A DNA stretch of 59,515 nucleotides from an uncultured Eubacteriales bacterium. Its GTDB lineage: Bacteria > Bacillota > Clostridia > Christensenellales > Aristaeellaceae. The stretch is taken from assembly GCA_900318145.1 (NCBI GenBank), contig ONJM01000016.1:1-59515 (forward strand), given 5' to 3'. A program made the translations under genes and the position numbers. Below, in pieces: positions 1 to 7,657 of this stretch. A model generated the notes under the pieces. It saw only the letters and a list, made by a program, of their open reading frames with translations. It did no database searches and had not been told where the DNA came from. Positions within the stretch are counted from its first letter, which is position 1; the number at the start of each line of letters is the position of its first letter.

Positions 1-1
1 G

Positions 2-394
2 AAGGAAGGCGCGGAAATCCTGTACGATACGACAACCCTTGAAGCAGAGAAGAAACGCCTGTGGGATGAAATGTGCGTGCTGGCAGAGATGGTGCAGGCG
101 GCAATCAACGAAAACGCGCACGTCGCTCTCAACCAGAAGGAGTACCAGAAGCGGTATGATGAACTGGCCACCCGGTACGATGGCGTCAAGGCCGAGCACG
201 ACAAGGTGGCCGGGCAGATCGCCACTCTGATTTCCACCAAGACCGCTGCGCAACAGTTCATCGGCACTCTGAAAGGTCTCCCGCAGAAGGTGACGGCATT
301 CAACCCGGAGACCTGGGGAAAGCTGCTGGATCATGCAACGGTTTACGCCGACGGCAGCATCTGCTTCACCTTCCGCAACGGCATTGAGATCTGA
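2..394 (+). CDS. Large serine recombinase, C-terminal fragment (cut by window edge)
   Basis: The frame is open from base 2 and gives about 130 residues ending at 394. It shows the charged, coiled-coil-like stretch (residues about 30-70, rich in Lys, Glu and Ala) followed by a short beta-type tail ending in FTFRNGIEI. This layout is typical of the C-terminus of large serine recombinases (resolvase, recombinase and zinc-ribbon family) of Clostridia integrative elements. The catalytic serine domain lies outside the window, so activity cannot be judged. A clean terminator follows at 416-442. Family assignment comes from the tail style only; a different coiled-coil protein is possible. Confidence 0.7.
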   Translation, partial: KEGAEILYDTTTLEAEKKRLWDEMCVLAEMVQAAINENAHVALNQKEYQKRYDELATRYDGVKAEHDKVAGQIATLISTKTAAQQFIGTLKGLPQKVTAFNPETWGKLLDHATVYADGSICFTFRNGIEI

Positions 395-415
395 CAGCCC
401 AGTCTTATCCCATCT

Positions 416-442
416 CTCCTGTCGCATTGACAGGAGTTTTTT
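416..442 (+). terminator. Rho-independent terminator of the recombinase gene
   Basis: An 8-bp stem (CTCCTGTC at 416-423 with GACAGGAG at 429-436) with a 5-nt loop is followed directly by six T. It lies 22 bases after the recombinase stop codon. Confidence 0.85.
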
Positions 443-500
443 CGTTTGCGGCGAAAATAACTGGGAGAAGCTGTCATATCGGAATTTGCGAGGAGAAAAA

Positions 501-1106
501 ATGTATCTTACAGACGAATTGCTTGCAAACAGAATTCAAGAAATCTCCCAAAGGGCGGAGTTGATGTCGGGCCATGCGATTTCCTTCGAGGAGTATATTG
601 CGCTTCCTTTCTTTGGACAAATCATTCTGCGTTTTATGCTCAATCTGGATGATTATACCCTGGATGATTTGGACAGATATGAAAGCCTTCTGAATGATAT
701 CGCTGGCGAAGAATTCATGACAGACTTCATGGGTGTTGTTTATAAAAAGGTGGGAGTTGACTTTTTAACACTGGATCAACGCCTGACTGAAATGACTTCA
801 CAGTATATGAATGAGGAGATACATGATTCCATGCATGCGGATGGGATCAGACAAGATGCAGCCTTTTTATTGAAAAGCGCTGGACTCGATACGAATGTTC
901 CTGTATGGGAAATACAGGTTGAAAACGAAGAGTATATTCTTCTGTTGCTTGGGAAAGAAAACAAACGACTGCTTACGGTTGATGAACCAATGAAGATATC
1001 AGTTCTGGAAGTGGACGGAGATCGTGCTACAAGTTTGATTAAGGCAGCTTTTTACTGTAAAAAGAAAGGGATATCCTTGGCAAGAGTTTTGATGAATCAG
1101 TTATAA
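501..1106 (+). CDS. Hypothetical protein, 201 aa
   Basis: I do not recognise this family. The start at 501 is chosen because AGGAG at 491-495 precedes it at proper spacing; an upstream extension in the same frame would run through the recombinase terminator. The protein is acidic and soluble-looking, without signal peptide or membrane segment. The N-terminal half is helical (LDDYTLDDLDRYESLLND). The C-terminal third has alternating hydrophobic strands (EEYILLLLG, ISVLEVDG) and ends in a Lys-rich helix. AT content is higher than in the metabolic genes further right. It sits between a recombinase and another small unknown gene, so it may be cargo of the mobile element. Confidence 0.65.
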   Translation: MYLTDELLANRIQEISQRAELMSGHAISFEEYIALPFFGQIILRFMLNLDDYTLDDLDRYESLLNDIAGEEFMTDFMGVVYKKVGVDFLTLDQRLTEMTSQYMNEEIHDSMHADGIRQDAAFLLKSAGLDTNVPVWEIQVENEEYILLLLGKENKRLLTVDEPMKISVLEVDGDRATSLIKAAFYCKKKGISLARVLMNQL

Positions 1107-1151
1107 AAAGCGAACTATCACGTAAATTCCAGTTTCATGAGGAGACAGTCA

Positions 1152-1352
1152 ATGAAGCAGATTACAAACAAGGAATATGAAGAATGGCAGAAATACAAGG
1201 AGGAGAAGGCGAAGGGCCACATCCTGATGCCCGACACTCTCCGTTTCATCTGTGCCGCCAATGATTATGATCCGACGAAGATCGGTCAGCATTTCCTGGA
1301 GGTGCTGCCCAGGGTATGCCCGCCGGAAGAAGAGCATAAGCTCCGGTTATAG
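1152..1352 (+). CDS. Small hypothetical protein, 66 aa
   Basis: The start at 1152 is preferred over the in-frame ATG at 1137 because GGAG at 1141-1144 lies 7 bases ahead of it, while nothing similar precedes 1137. The peptide begins with a charged helix (NKEYEEWQKYKEEKAKG), then a segment with LRFICAANDYDP and a C-terminal VCPPEEEHKLRL. No signal peptide or membrane segment is visible. No function can be assigned. Its position 45 bases after the previous unknown gene suggests one transcription unit and possible cargo of the element whose recombinase ends at 394. Confidence 0.55.
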   Translation: MKQITNKEYEEWQKYKEEKAKGHILMPDTLRFICAANDYDPTKIGQHFLEVLPRVCPPEEEHKLRL

Positions 1353-1399
1353 TATGATCAACGTCACAAAAGGCAGATAAAAAAGTATCAAATCAGGTA

Positions 1400-1430
1400 T
1401 TGACTCTCACACTGTGGCAGGGATTACAGT
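1400..1430 (+). promoter_or_regulatory. MerR-type promoter with 19-bp spacer and dyad
   Basis: TTGACT at 1400-1405 and TACAGT at 1425-1430 are separated by 19 bp, the over-long spacer typical of MerR-family targets. The dyad CACACTGTG (1408-1416) lies inside the spacer. The MerR gene starts 41 bases downstream, which implies autoregulation by DNA untwisting. Confidence 0.65.
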
Positions 1431-1471
1431 AATGGCGAGCTCAGAAATACCATCCATGGAGGGAACAGCGA

Positions 1472-2275
1472 ATGCTGAAGATCGGAGACTTTTCAAAGCT
1501 TTCCAGAGTAAGCATCAGAATGCTTCGCCATTACGATGACATCGGGCTGCTGAAGCCTGCCGAGACAGATGCCTTTACCGGCTATCGGTATTACCGGGAA
1601 GATCAGTTGCTCGTCATAGGACGGATCACCGCGCTCAAGGATATGGGCTTTGCTCTGGCGGATATCGTCCGAATCCTGGAAATATACGACGACCGGGAAA
1701 AACTGGACGCGTTTCTGTCCGCCAGAGAAGAGGAACTGTCTCAATTGTCAAAGGAAACGGAGTACAGGCTGATGCTTCTGGAAACAGCCAGAAAACGGCT
1801 GAGAAAGGAGCAGAATATGAATTATGATGTTACGATCAGAACGATTCCTGAAAGGTATGCAGCTACCGTGCAGATGGTTGTCCCACGCTATGAGGATGAA
1901 GGCATGCTCTGGGGCATGATGGCCGAAAGCAAGACGCCGCTGATCCCCGCAGAGCCTTGTCTGGCAGCGGCAGCGTTTCTGGACAAAGAGTACAAGGAAG
2001 AGAATGTGGAGATTATGGTCTCCATGACCGTCAAAGGAACCTATGAGGATACGGAACATGTTAAATTCAGGACACTTCCGGCGGTCAAGGTGGCCAGCTG
2101 CGTGATCAAGGGCAGTTATGCCCAAATGGGCGAAGCGACCGCCGCAGTCGCCTCCTGGATCAATGAAAACGGATATCAAGTAAACGGCCCCATGTTCAAC
2201 ATTTACCACGTCAGTCCAAACGAAACTCAGAACCCGGATGAATATGTGACAGAGCTTTGTTTCCCAATTGAATGA
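1472..2275 (+). CDS. MerR-family regulator with GyrI-like effector domain
   Basis: The 267-residue protein has an N-terminal MerR winged helix (FSKLSRVSIRMLRHYDDIG and the RYYREDQLLVIGRI segment, residues about 5-75). A coiled coil follows at about 80-115, then a GyrI/AraC-type effector-binding domain from about 120 to the end (TIPERYAA, FNIYHVSPNE). This is the BmrR/TipA-like arrangement, in which a bulky cationic or lipophilic drug binds the C-terminal domain. The start at 1472 follows GGAGGGAA at close spacing. The gene is preceded by a 19-bp-spacer promoter and followed by a terminator, so it is monocistronic. No efflux pump is adjacent, so the regulated target is unknown. Confidence 0.9.
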   Translation: MLKIGDFSKLSRVSIRMLRHYDDIGLLKPAETDAFTGYRYYREDQLLVIGRITALKDMGFALADIVRILEIYDDREKLDAFLSAREEELSQLSKETEYRLMLLETARKRLRKEQNMNYDVTIRTIPERYAATVQMVVPRYEDEGMLWGMMAESKTPLIPAEPCLAAAAFLDKEYKEENVEIMVSMTVKGTYEDTEHVKFRTLPAVKVASCVIKGSYAQMGEATAAVASWINENGYQVNGPMFNIYHVSPNETQNPDEYVTELCFPIE

Positions 2276-2284
2276 AGGAAGGCC

Positions 2285-2317
2285 GGTCAGGGAGTGCGTT
2301 TCTCCCTGGCCTGTTTT
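2285..2317 (+). terminator. Terminator after the MerR gene
   Basis: A 10-bp stem (GGTCAGGGAG at 2285-2294 with CTCCCTGGCC at 2302-2311, one G-T pair) is followed by TGTTTT. It falls between the MerR stop and the ribosome site of the TfoX-like gene. Confidence 0.7.
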
Positions 2318-2331
2318 CAAGGAGAATGATC

Positions 2332-2646
2332 ATGGCGTCAAGCAAAGAATACCTAGACTTCATCCTGGAACAGCTTTCAGGGGTTGATGGGATCACCCAT
2401 AAACAGATGATGGGAGAATACATCCTGTATATGAACGGCAGAATCATCGGCGGCATTTATGATGACCGCTTCCTGGTCAAGCCGACCAAATCAGCCAAGG
2501 CTATGATGCCGGATGCTGATATGGAGCTTCCTTATGAAGGCGCGAAAGAAATGCTGCTGGTTGACAATGTCGATAACAGGGATTTCCTGACACAGCTGCT
2601 GACGGCTGTGTATGATGAATTGCCTGCTCCGAAAACAAAGAAATAG
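2332..2646 (+). CDS. TfoX N-terminal domain protein
   Basis: The 104-residue protein matches the TfoX-N fold: an N-terminal helix (KEYLDFILEQL), then KQMMGEYILYMNGRIIGGIYDDRFLVKPT, then a C-terminal helix ending DFLTQLLTAVYDELP. Members in Firmicutes are small stand-alone proteins of unknown role; the domain is named after the competence regulator TfoX of gamma-proteobacteria, but no competence function should be inferred here. ATG codons occur at 2326 and 2332; the second is chosen because AAGGAG (2319-2324) sits at the usual 7-base distance from it and only 1 base from the first. Confidence 0.85.
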   Translation: MASSKEYLDFILEQLSGVDGITHKQMMGEYILYMNGRIIGGIYDDRFLVKPTKSAKAMMPDADMELPYEGAKEMLLVDNVDNRDFLTQLLTAVYDELPAPKTKK

Positions 2647-2658
2647 TGAGATGAAAAA

Positions 2659-2703
2659 AAATGGCATCCTGCTTCCAGAGTCTCTGGTGTCAGGATGCCA
2701 TTT
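2659..2703. terminator. Bidirectional terminator hairpin
   Basis: AAATGGCATCCTG (2659-2671) pairs perfectly with CAGGATGCCATTT (2691-2703). An inner hairpin, CCAGAG with CTCTGG, fills the loop. A-tract and T-tract flanks allow termination on both strands. It closes the TfoX-like gene. Confidence 0.8.
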
Positions 2704-2726
2704 TGTATTCCTGCCTTTGGGCATTT

Positions 2727-2794
2727 GCGTCGATTTTCAAAAATGCGTCGATTTTTGGTTTCGACTCAAAAAATGCGTCGATTTGCGTCGATTT
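2727..2794 (+). repeat. Four direct copies of GCGTCGATTT
   Basis: GCGTCGATTT occurs at 2727, 2745, 2775 and 2785 with irregular spacing (18, 30 and 10 bases) in an AT-rich, non-coding patch, with further degenerate TCGA-containing pieces at 2761 and 2821. The irregular spacing excludes a CRISPR array. It could be a recombinase arm-site cluster or degraded element end; this is inference. Confidence 0.6.
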
Positions 2795-2860
2795 TTTAGT
2801 TTCGTTGGTTTGTATCAAAGTCGACAGGGTTTTTTCAGATAACCGTTTTTCAGCAAATTA

Positions 2861-2888
2861 ACGCCGCATACCGTTCGGTATGCGGCGT
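2861..2888 (-). terminator. Hairpin ending the minus-strand importer operon
   Basis: A perfect 12-bp stem (ACGCCGCATACC with GGTATGCGGCGT) and a 4-nt loop lie 51 bases after the last permease gene. On the minus strand the stem is followed by TTAATTTG, a weak U-tract. Confidence 0.7.
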
Positions 2889-2938
2889 TTCAGTCGGGGA
2901 AGGAACGCGCCCCGCGGCAGGACTGCCGGCCTGTGCCG

Positions 2939-3790
2939 TCAGCCTTTTACAGCGCCTGCCGTCAGGCCGGTCATAAACTGTTTCTGCAGGCAGAGGTACA
3001 GGATAACGATCGGGAACGAAGCAAGGATCACATTTGCGAAAACCAGGTTCCACTTCGAGGTGTAAGCGCCGATGGAATTGTAAATACCAAGCGTGATCGT
3101 TTTTCCCGCGGTTGAACCGAGAATATACATCGGATTCAGGAAATCATTCCAGATCCACATGCCCATCAGAATCACAGCTGTTGCTGTACACGGCTTCAGC
3201 AGCGGGAAGATAATCCGGAAGAAAACGGTGAACGTGCCTGCGCCGTCGATATAGGCGGATTCATCCAGCGTTACGGGGATGGAGTTGATAAAGCCGGTAT
3301 ACAGAAAAATGGTTGTGCTGAAATAGGCTCCTCCGTAAAACATCAGCAGGCCCCAGGGCGTGAACATCAGCCCGAGCATACTCAGGGTTTTGATGCTGGG
3401 TACCAGAGTTACAACCGGAGGAACCATGATGCCGATCAGCGCGAAACCGTACAGAAATTTGCAGAGTTTATTGTTCCGCCGGATGATGATATATGCCGCG
3501 GCGGATGAGATCATGACGAGCAGCAGCACGGAAGAGAACGTAATCAGAATACTGGTTCCGTACAGGGACAGGATATTGGACGCGTGAAACGCTTCCACGT
3601 AGTTGTCCATTGTCGGCGCGGTGGGAATGGACATCGGCGATTTGATGACGTCCCAGTAGGTTTTGAAGGAGTTCGATACGGCAATATACAGGGGGAGCAG
3701 GTAAACCAGCGCAAAAAAGACGATCAGCCCGCTCCGGATCCTGCGCCCGGCGATCTTCCGCCTTCCGGTTTTTGTCACAGTGATGCTCAT
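2939..3790 (-). CDS. CUT1 ABC sugar importer permease (MalG/UgpE type)
   Basis: The 283-residue inner-membrane protein has six hydrophobic segments. The cytoplasmic EAA loop (ESAYIDGAGTFTVFFRIIFP) contacts the ATPase in binding-protein-dependent transport. The Lys/Arg-rich N-terminus (KTGRRKIAGRRIRSG) and the C-terminal MTGLTAGAVKG ending are standard for MalG-type subunits. It is the last gene of the operon and begins 1 base after the partner permease gene ends, so translation is probably coupled. No ATP-binding subunit is present nearby. Substrate is unknown; the family transports oligosaccharides. Confidence 0.92.
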   Translation of the reverse strand: MSITVTKTGRRKIAGRRIRSGLIVFFALVYLLPLYIAVSNSFKTYWDVIKSPMSIPTAPTMDNYVEAFHASNILSLYGTSILITFSSVLLLVMISSAAAYIIIRRNNKLCKFLYGFALIGIMVPPVVTLVPSIKTLSMLGLMFTPWGLLMFYGGAYFSTTIFLYTGFINSIPVTLDESAYIDGAGTFTVFFRIIFPLLKPCTATAVILMGMWIWNDFLNPMYILGSTAGKTITLGIYNSIGAYTSKWNLVFANVILASFPIVILYLCLQKQFMTGLTAGAVKG

Positions 3791-3791
3791 A

Positions 3792-4661
3792 TCAGTATTT
3801 CACCTCGCGTTTTTTGGTTATGCTGATCTGAATCACGGAAACAATCACAATGAGGACAAAAAGCACCAGGATGATCGCCGAGGAATACCCGCGCCGGTTA
3901 TAAGCGAAGGCTCTTTCCACGGAAAGCAGCGTAATGGTCTGTGTCGCGCCGCCGGGACCGCCGCCGGTAATCACTTTCACATGGTCATACTGCTTCAGTC
4001 CGCCGGCAATGGAAAGAACGCTGTTGATGGTAATGCCGGGCATCATCAGCGGCAGCGTGATCCTGAAAAAGCGCTGGACACCGCTGGCTCCGTCCACTTC
4101 CGCAGCCTCCATCAGCTCCGGCGGAATTGTATTGAGCGTGGCAACATAGATGACGAGAAACAGACCAAGCCCGTTCCATGAGATTATGATTGAAATCATT
4201 ACGATGGTATGCATGGGACTGTCATAGAAGTTGACCGGCGGAATACCGAAGAACCCGAGAATCGTGTTGATCACACCGCCGTCCGTCTGCATGACATAGG
4301 ACCAGATGAAGGCAACCACCACGCTGGACAGAACGGTCGGAACGAAAATCGCGCTTTTCGCGAATGCGCATGCGCGGCTTTTCCGGTTCAGAAGCACTGC
4401 CAGCAGCACACCCAGCACATTGTAGATCAGCACGGTGATCACCGTAATAACCAGGGTTACTTTCAGCGCGCTGTAAAAGCTTGCATCCTGGAACAGGCGC
4501 TCAAAATTCCTGAAACCGATGATCTTGTAGTTTTTGCTGATTCCGTCCCAGTTGGTAAAGCTGTAAAAAAAACAAAGGCCCAGCGGAATGATCATGAACA
4601 CGGTATACACCATAAATCCCGGCGCTGCCAGCAGGACGTCATGAAGTTTGTTATGCTTCAA
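3792..4661 (-). CDS. CUT1 ABC sugar importer permease (MalF/UgpA type)
   Basis: The 289-residue protein has six predicted membrane segments. The EAA loop is MEAAEVDGASGVQRFFRITL, and the typical MalF-type phrase ITGGGPGGATQTITL follows. The start is TTG at 4661, supported by AAAGGGGG about 9 bases ahead; no in-frame ATG fits the conserved N-terminus as well. It follows the binding-protein gene after a strong hairpin (4687-4709) and precedes the MalG-type partner with a 1-base gap. It forms the heterodimeric channel with that partner. Confidence 0.92.
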   Translation of the reverse strand: MKHNKLHDVLLAAPGFMVYTVFMIIPLGLCFFYSFTNWDGISKNYKIIGFRNFERLFQDASFYSALKVTLVITVITVLIYNVLGVLLAVLLNRKSRACAFAKSAIFVPTVLSSVVVAFIWSYVMQTDGGVINTILGFFGIPPVNFYDSPMHTIVMISIIISWNGLGLFLVIYVATLNTIPPELMEAAEVDGASGVQRFFRITLPLMMPGITINSVLSIAGGLKQYDHVKVITGGGPGGATQTITLLSVERAFAYNRRGYSSAIILVLFVLIVIVSVIQISITKKREVKY

Positions 4662-4686
4662 TTCGCACAGCCCCCTTTATTGAGAA

Positions 4687-4709
4687 GGGAGGGGTATTAT
4701 ACCCCTCCC
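4687..4709 (-). other. Intercistronic hairpin between binding protein and permease
   Basis: GGGAGGGGTA (4687-4696) pairs with TACCCCTCCC (4700-4709) around a 3-nt loop. There is no long U-tract on the minus strand, so it is more likely a 3-prime-end stabiliser that keeps binding-protein mRNA in excess than a full terminator. Confidence 0.65.
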
Positions 4710-4738
4710 GATATGGTCCGTTCCGGACAAAAACCGGA

Positions 4739-5995
4739 TTACTGAGCGTCTTCAAGCGCCTCGTTGGCGAGCTCCCACTCAGCGTCAAAGGCGTTCAGTT
4801 CCGCCTCAACGTCCGCACCGAGCGCAATGTTCTGCGTCAGCTTGTTGGTGAAGTAGTCCTTAAGGCCCGGCAGGAACGCGTCGTCGCCTGTCATGCTCTC
4901 AAAGCCTTCCACTTCCTGCATGCTGGCAATCTGCTCTTCCATGTTTTTGCGCAGCGGGATCATATCGTATTCAACGGATTCCTTTGTGGTGGCGAACAGC
5001 TGCTCGCTCTTCAGGAACTCGCTGTACGTTTCCTTATCAGTGAAGAAGAAGCGGATGAAATCCTTGCAGATTTCGGGATACTTGGTCTGGGCGCCGATGG
5101 ACAGGCCTTCGTTTACGAATACGGAAACAACGTTTGCGTTTTCATCGCCGGGAATCGGGAACCAGCCGACTTCAAAGTCCTGCTCACCCTTGGCAACTTC
5201 AGCGTTGACCCAGGAACCGATGGGCAGCATGGCAGCCTTGCCGGTGAAGAACAGCTCGAGCATCTGGGTATAGGTGATGCCGGTGATGTTGTCTCCGGAG
5301 TACTTGGTGCACAGGGTCTGGTATTTCTGCATGCCTTTGACCAGATCCGGGTTATTGAACTTCACTTCATTGGCGTTGCGCTTCGCGCCCCAGTGGGGAT
5401 CCTTCGCCAGCAGATCGGTACCGGCAAACATATTGGCCAGCTGAGCCTGGGGCCATCCGTCCTTCAGGCCCTGGGCGATGGGCTGAATGCCGGCGGCCAG
5501 CAGCTTGTCACAGGCAGCGACCAGCTCGTCCCAGGTGTTCGGCACTTCAATTCCGTTGGCGGCGAACATGTCCTTGTTGTAGAACACGCCGATGATCTGC
5601 TTCTTATAGTTGGCAACATACTGTTTTCCGCCGATTTTGCCCACTTCGGGATCAGTCAGGTAATCCAGTTCGCCGTCTTCAAAGGCCAGCAGCGCGCCGC
5701 TGGGAACGAAATCGGCAGGGTTCTGCATGACCATGACATCCGGGAACTGATCCGTGGCCAGCAGGTTCTTTTCATACACGAAAAGCGTCTCGTTGGAGGA
5801 CGGGTTGCCGATAATTTCGACTTCCACGCCGGGATTGGCCGCTTTATAGCGGGCAGCGATGGATTCCCAGAATTCCAGGGGCAGCTGGGGCTGGATGTTG
5901 ACACAGAAAACGATCTTTTCGCCTTCGGCGCCGGCAAAGCAGAACGTTCCGCATACAAGCGCCAGACAGAGGATAACGGACAGCAGTTTCTTCAT
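4739..5995 (-). CDS. Extracellular sugar-binding protein of CUT1 importer
   Basis: The start at 5995 is chosen over 6025 because AGGGAGAA lies just ahead of it and a signal peptide begins there (MKKLLSVILCLALVCG). The 418-residue product has SBP family 1 features: a mature start near AEGEKIVFCVNI, the NTWDELVAACDKL motif, a WPQAQLANMFAG segment, and MLPIGSWVNAEVAKGEQDF, all typical of oligosaccharide-binding proteins. There is no lipobox cysteine at a valid position; cleavage looks like signal peptidase I after AGA. It is the first gene of the importer operon and has its own regulated promoter (6055-6083) beside the yesN stop codon. Confidence 0.93.
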   Translation of the reverse strand: MKKLLSVILCLALVCGTFCFAGAEGEKIVFCVNIQPQLPLEFWESIAARYKAANPGVEVEIIGNPSSNETLFVYEKNLLATDQFPDVMVMQNPADFVPSGALLAFEDGELDYLTDPEVGKIGGKQYVANYKKQIIGVFYNKDMFAANGIEVPNTWDELVAACDKLLAAGIQPIAQGLKDGWPQAQLANMFAGTDLLAKDPHWGAKRNANEVKFNNPDLVKGMQKYQTLCTKYSGDNITGITYTQMLELFFTGKAAMLPIGSWVNAEVAKGEQDFEVGWFPIPGDENANVVSVFVNEGLSIGAQTKYPEICKDFIRFFFTDKETYSEFLKSEQLFATTKESVEYDMIPLRKNMEEQIASMQEVEGFESMTGDDAFLPGLKDYFTNKLTQNIALGADVEAELNAFDAEWELANEALEDAQ

Positions 5996-6054
5996 AATAC
6001 TTCTCCCTTTCCTTTTTTTATGCACTTTCCGGGCGTACCCCGCCTTTTGACATT

Positions 6055-6083
6055 ATTTTATGATGCGGCGAAACGTTTCACAA
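6055..6083 (-). promoter_or_regulatory. Promoter of the binding-protein/importer operon
   Basis: On the minus strand TTGTGA (6078-6083) and TAAAAT (6055-6060) are separated by 17 bp. The weak -35 box suggests that an activator is needed, in line with the YesN-type direct repeats immediately upstream. Confidence 0.6.
6068..6081. promoter_or_regulatory. LacI/CcpA-type palindrome over the importer promoter
   Basis: GCGAAACGTTTCAC (6068-6081) contains the perfect 10-bp palindrome GAAACGTTTC, centred on CG as in LacI-family and cre sites. It overlaps the -35 box and spacer, a position suited to repression. Its core resembles the two sites at 14595 and 14732. Confidence 0.55.
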
Positions 6084-6085
6084 TG

Positions 6086-6114
6086 TGTCAATTTCTCAAT
6101 ATTGTTGTCAATTT
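6086..6114. promoter_or_regulatory. Tandem direct repeats, probable YesN binding sites
   Basis: TGTCAATTT occurs at 6086-6094 and 6106-6114 (AAATTGACA on the minus strand), exactly 20 bp apart. They sit immediately upstream of the -35 box and next to the yesN stop codon. Two direct half-sites about two helical turns apart are what AraC-type regulators bind. Confidence 0.55.
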
Positions 6115-6115
6115 T

Positions 6116-7657
6116 TCAGTTTCTCAGGTCTGTGGGAGATCTGCCTGTTACTTTTTTGAATATCTTCAGAAAATAGTGATAATCTGTAAAACCTACCTGC
6201 TCCGCGATCTCATAGACCTTCATCGTCGGGTTGTTCAGCAACCTCTGGGCTTCCTGAATCCGCAGGTTGTTCACATAGTCCGTAAACGCGCTGCCGGTTT
6301 CTTTGCGGAAGATCTGACCCAGGTAGGAGGTGTTTACGTGACAGTCCGCGGCTACCTGCCGCAGGGTTACGCCTTCCCGGAAATGCTCTGTGATATAGTC
6401 CACAGCAAGACCGACAACGGAGGTACTCCGGCCCAGCAGGATCCGGTTGGCGGCAAAGAACCCGTCACAAAGCTGAAACAGCCAGCCGCGCATGTCTTCG
6501 TAACCACGCAGGGTGAACAGCCGGGCATAATCGAAATCCGCCGGCTCCCGGAAAGCATTCATGCTGCCATAGATTGCTCGGAAACAGTCTGTCATCCGTA
6601 CGGCAATATGCATGATCAGGTTCCGGATCCGGTGGTATCCCGCTCCGGCATCCTCCGTCATTTCATCCAGGCTGGTTTTCAGGTACTCTTTCAGGGTTTC
6701 CTGTTCACCCCGCCGGATATATTCCTTCATCTGTTCATAGTTCGTTCTGTCTGGAATCTGGCCGGACCGGGATTCCGCCGGCACCTCGTCAAACCAGATT
6801 ACACTGCCGCTTTTCAGAAAAGCGCAGTAATCCAGCGCTTTCCTGGCACCTTCATAGGAACGCCGGATTCCTTCCGGTCCATCGGTGAAGGGACCGGTTC
6901 CGATCATCAGGGAGATCTCACTTTCTTCCAGGGCTCTTTCCGCCAATGCCTCAAGATCCCGCTGGATTCCCGCACGGTCCGCGCCTTCCCGACCCGGTAT
7001 CAGCAGCAGCGCCAGGTTTCCGTCACCATCCATAAAAGCCATCCGGCTGTCTTTCTTCTCCGCCACGATATCCCGGAAAAACTGTTCCCGGCGGTTCTCA
7101 GGGATCTGCCGGCTGACGGTACAGACCGCGCACAGATACCTGTCCGCATCCAGCGGAATCCGCAGAAACTCCGCTTTTTCCTTCAGCTCTTCCGGGCTGA
7201 TATTTCCCGTTACCAGACGGCGAAGGGTATTCGAGCGCAGCAGGACGGTACCCTGGCGGATCTGGAGATTGACAGCCGCTTCTTTTTCGATCTCATTCAC
7301 CGCGTTGCGCAGATTGGAAACCAGTTCATCGTTATCTATCGGCTTGAGCAGATAGTTATCCACTCCCAGCCGGATTGCCGCCTTCAGATAGTTGTAGTCG
7401 CTGTAGCCGCTCAGGATCGTGATCTTGATATTCAGGTCCAATTTTTTGACTTCCTGGATCAGCCGGATTCCATCCATTTCCGGCATGCGGATATCTGTAA
7501 TCAGGATTTCCGGCCGGGTTTCCCGGATCAGCTTCAGCGCTTCGATACCGTCTGCCGCTTCACCGGCCACTTCCAGTCCGAGAGCATCCCACTCGATGGT
7601 TTCCCGGAGTCCCCGGCGAATAACCGGCTCGTCATCCACAATGATTACTCTGTACAA
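6116..7657 (-). CDS. yesN: YesN-type response regulator with AraC DNA-binding domain
   Basis: The 513-residue protein has a receiver domain (residues 1-120; acidic pair at 8-9, phospho-acceptor Asp55 in LITDIRMPEMDG, conserved Lys in LLKPIDND). A long linker of about 270 residues follows, then a C-terminal AraC double helix-turn-helix (YITEHFREGVTLRQVAADCH and the VGFTDYHYFLKIFKKVTG signature). The start is TTG at 7657, preceded by AAAGGAGGAG, and overlaps the 3-prime end of the kinase gene by 26 bases. In this family the regulator activates the adjacent sugar importer in response to extracellular glycans; the tandem sites at 6086-6114 are its likely target. Confidence 0.93.
   Translation of the reverse strand: MYRVIIVDDEPVIRRGLRETIEWDALGLEVAGEAADGIEALKLIRETRPEILITDIRMPEMDGIRLIQEVKKLDLNIKITILSGYSDYNYLKAAIRLGVDNYLLKPIDNDELVSNLRNAVNEIEKEAAVNLQIRQGTVLLRSNTLRRLVTGNISPEELKEKAEFLRIPLDADRYLCAVCTVSRQIPENRREQFFRDIVAEKKDSRMAFMDGDGNLALLLIPGREGADRAGIQRDLEALAERALEESEISLMIGTGPFTDGPEGIRRSYEGARKALDYCAFLKSGSVIWFDEVPAESRSGQIPDRTNYEQMKEYIRRGEQETLKEYLKTSLDEMTEDAGAGYHRIRNLIMHIAVRMTDCFRAIYGSMNAFREPADFDYARLFTLRGYEDMRGWLFQLCDGFFAANRILLGRSTSVVGLAVDYITEHFREGVTLRQVAADCHVNTSYLGQIFRKETGSAFTDYVNNLRIQEAQRLLNNPTMKVYEIAEQVGFTDYHYFLKIFKKVTGRSPTDLRN

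Noticed and set aside
2727-2830. CRISPR array
   Set aside because: Repeat units are only 10 bases, spacing is irregular (10 to 30 bases), and no cas gene is nearby.
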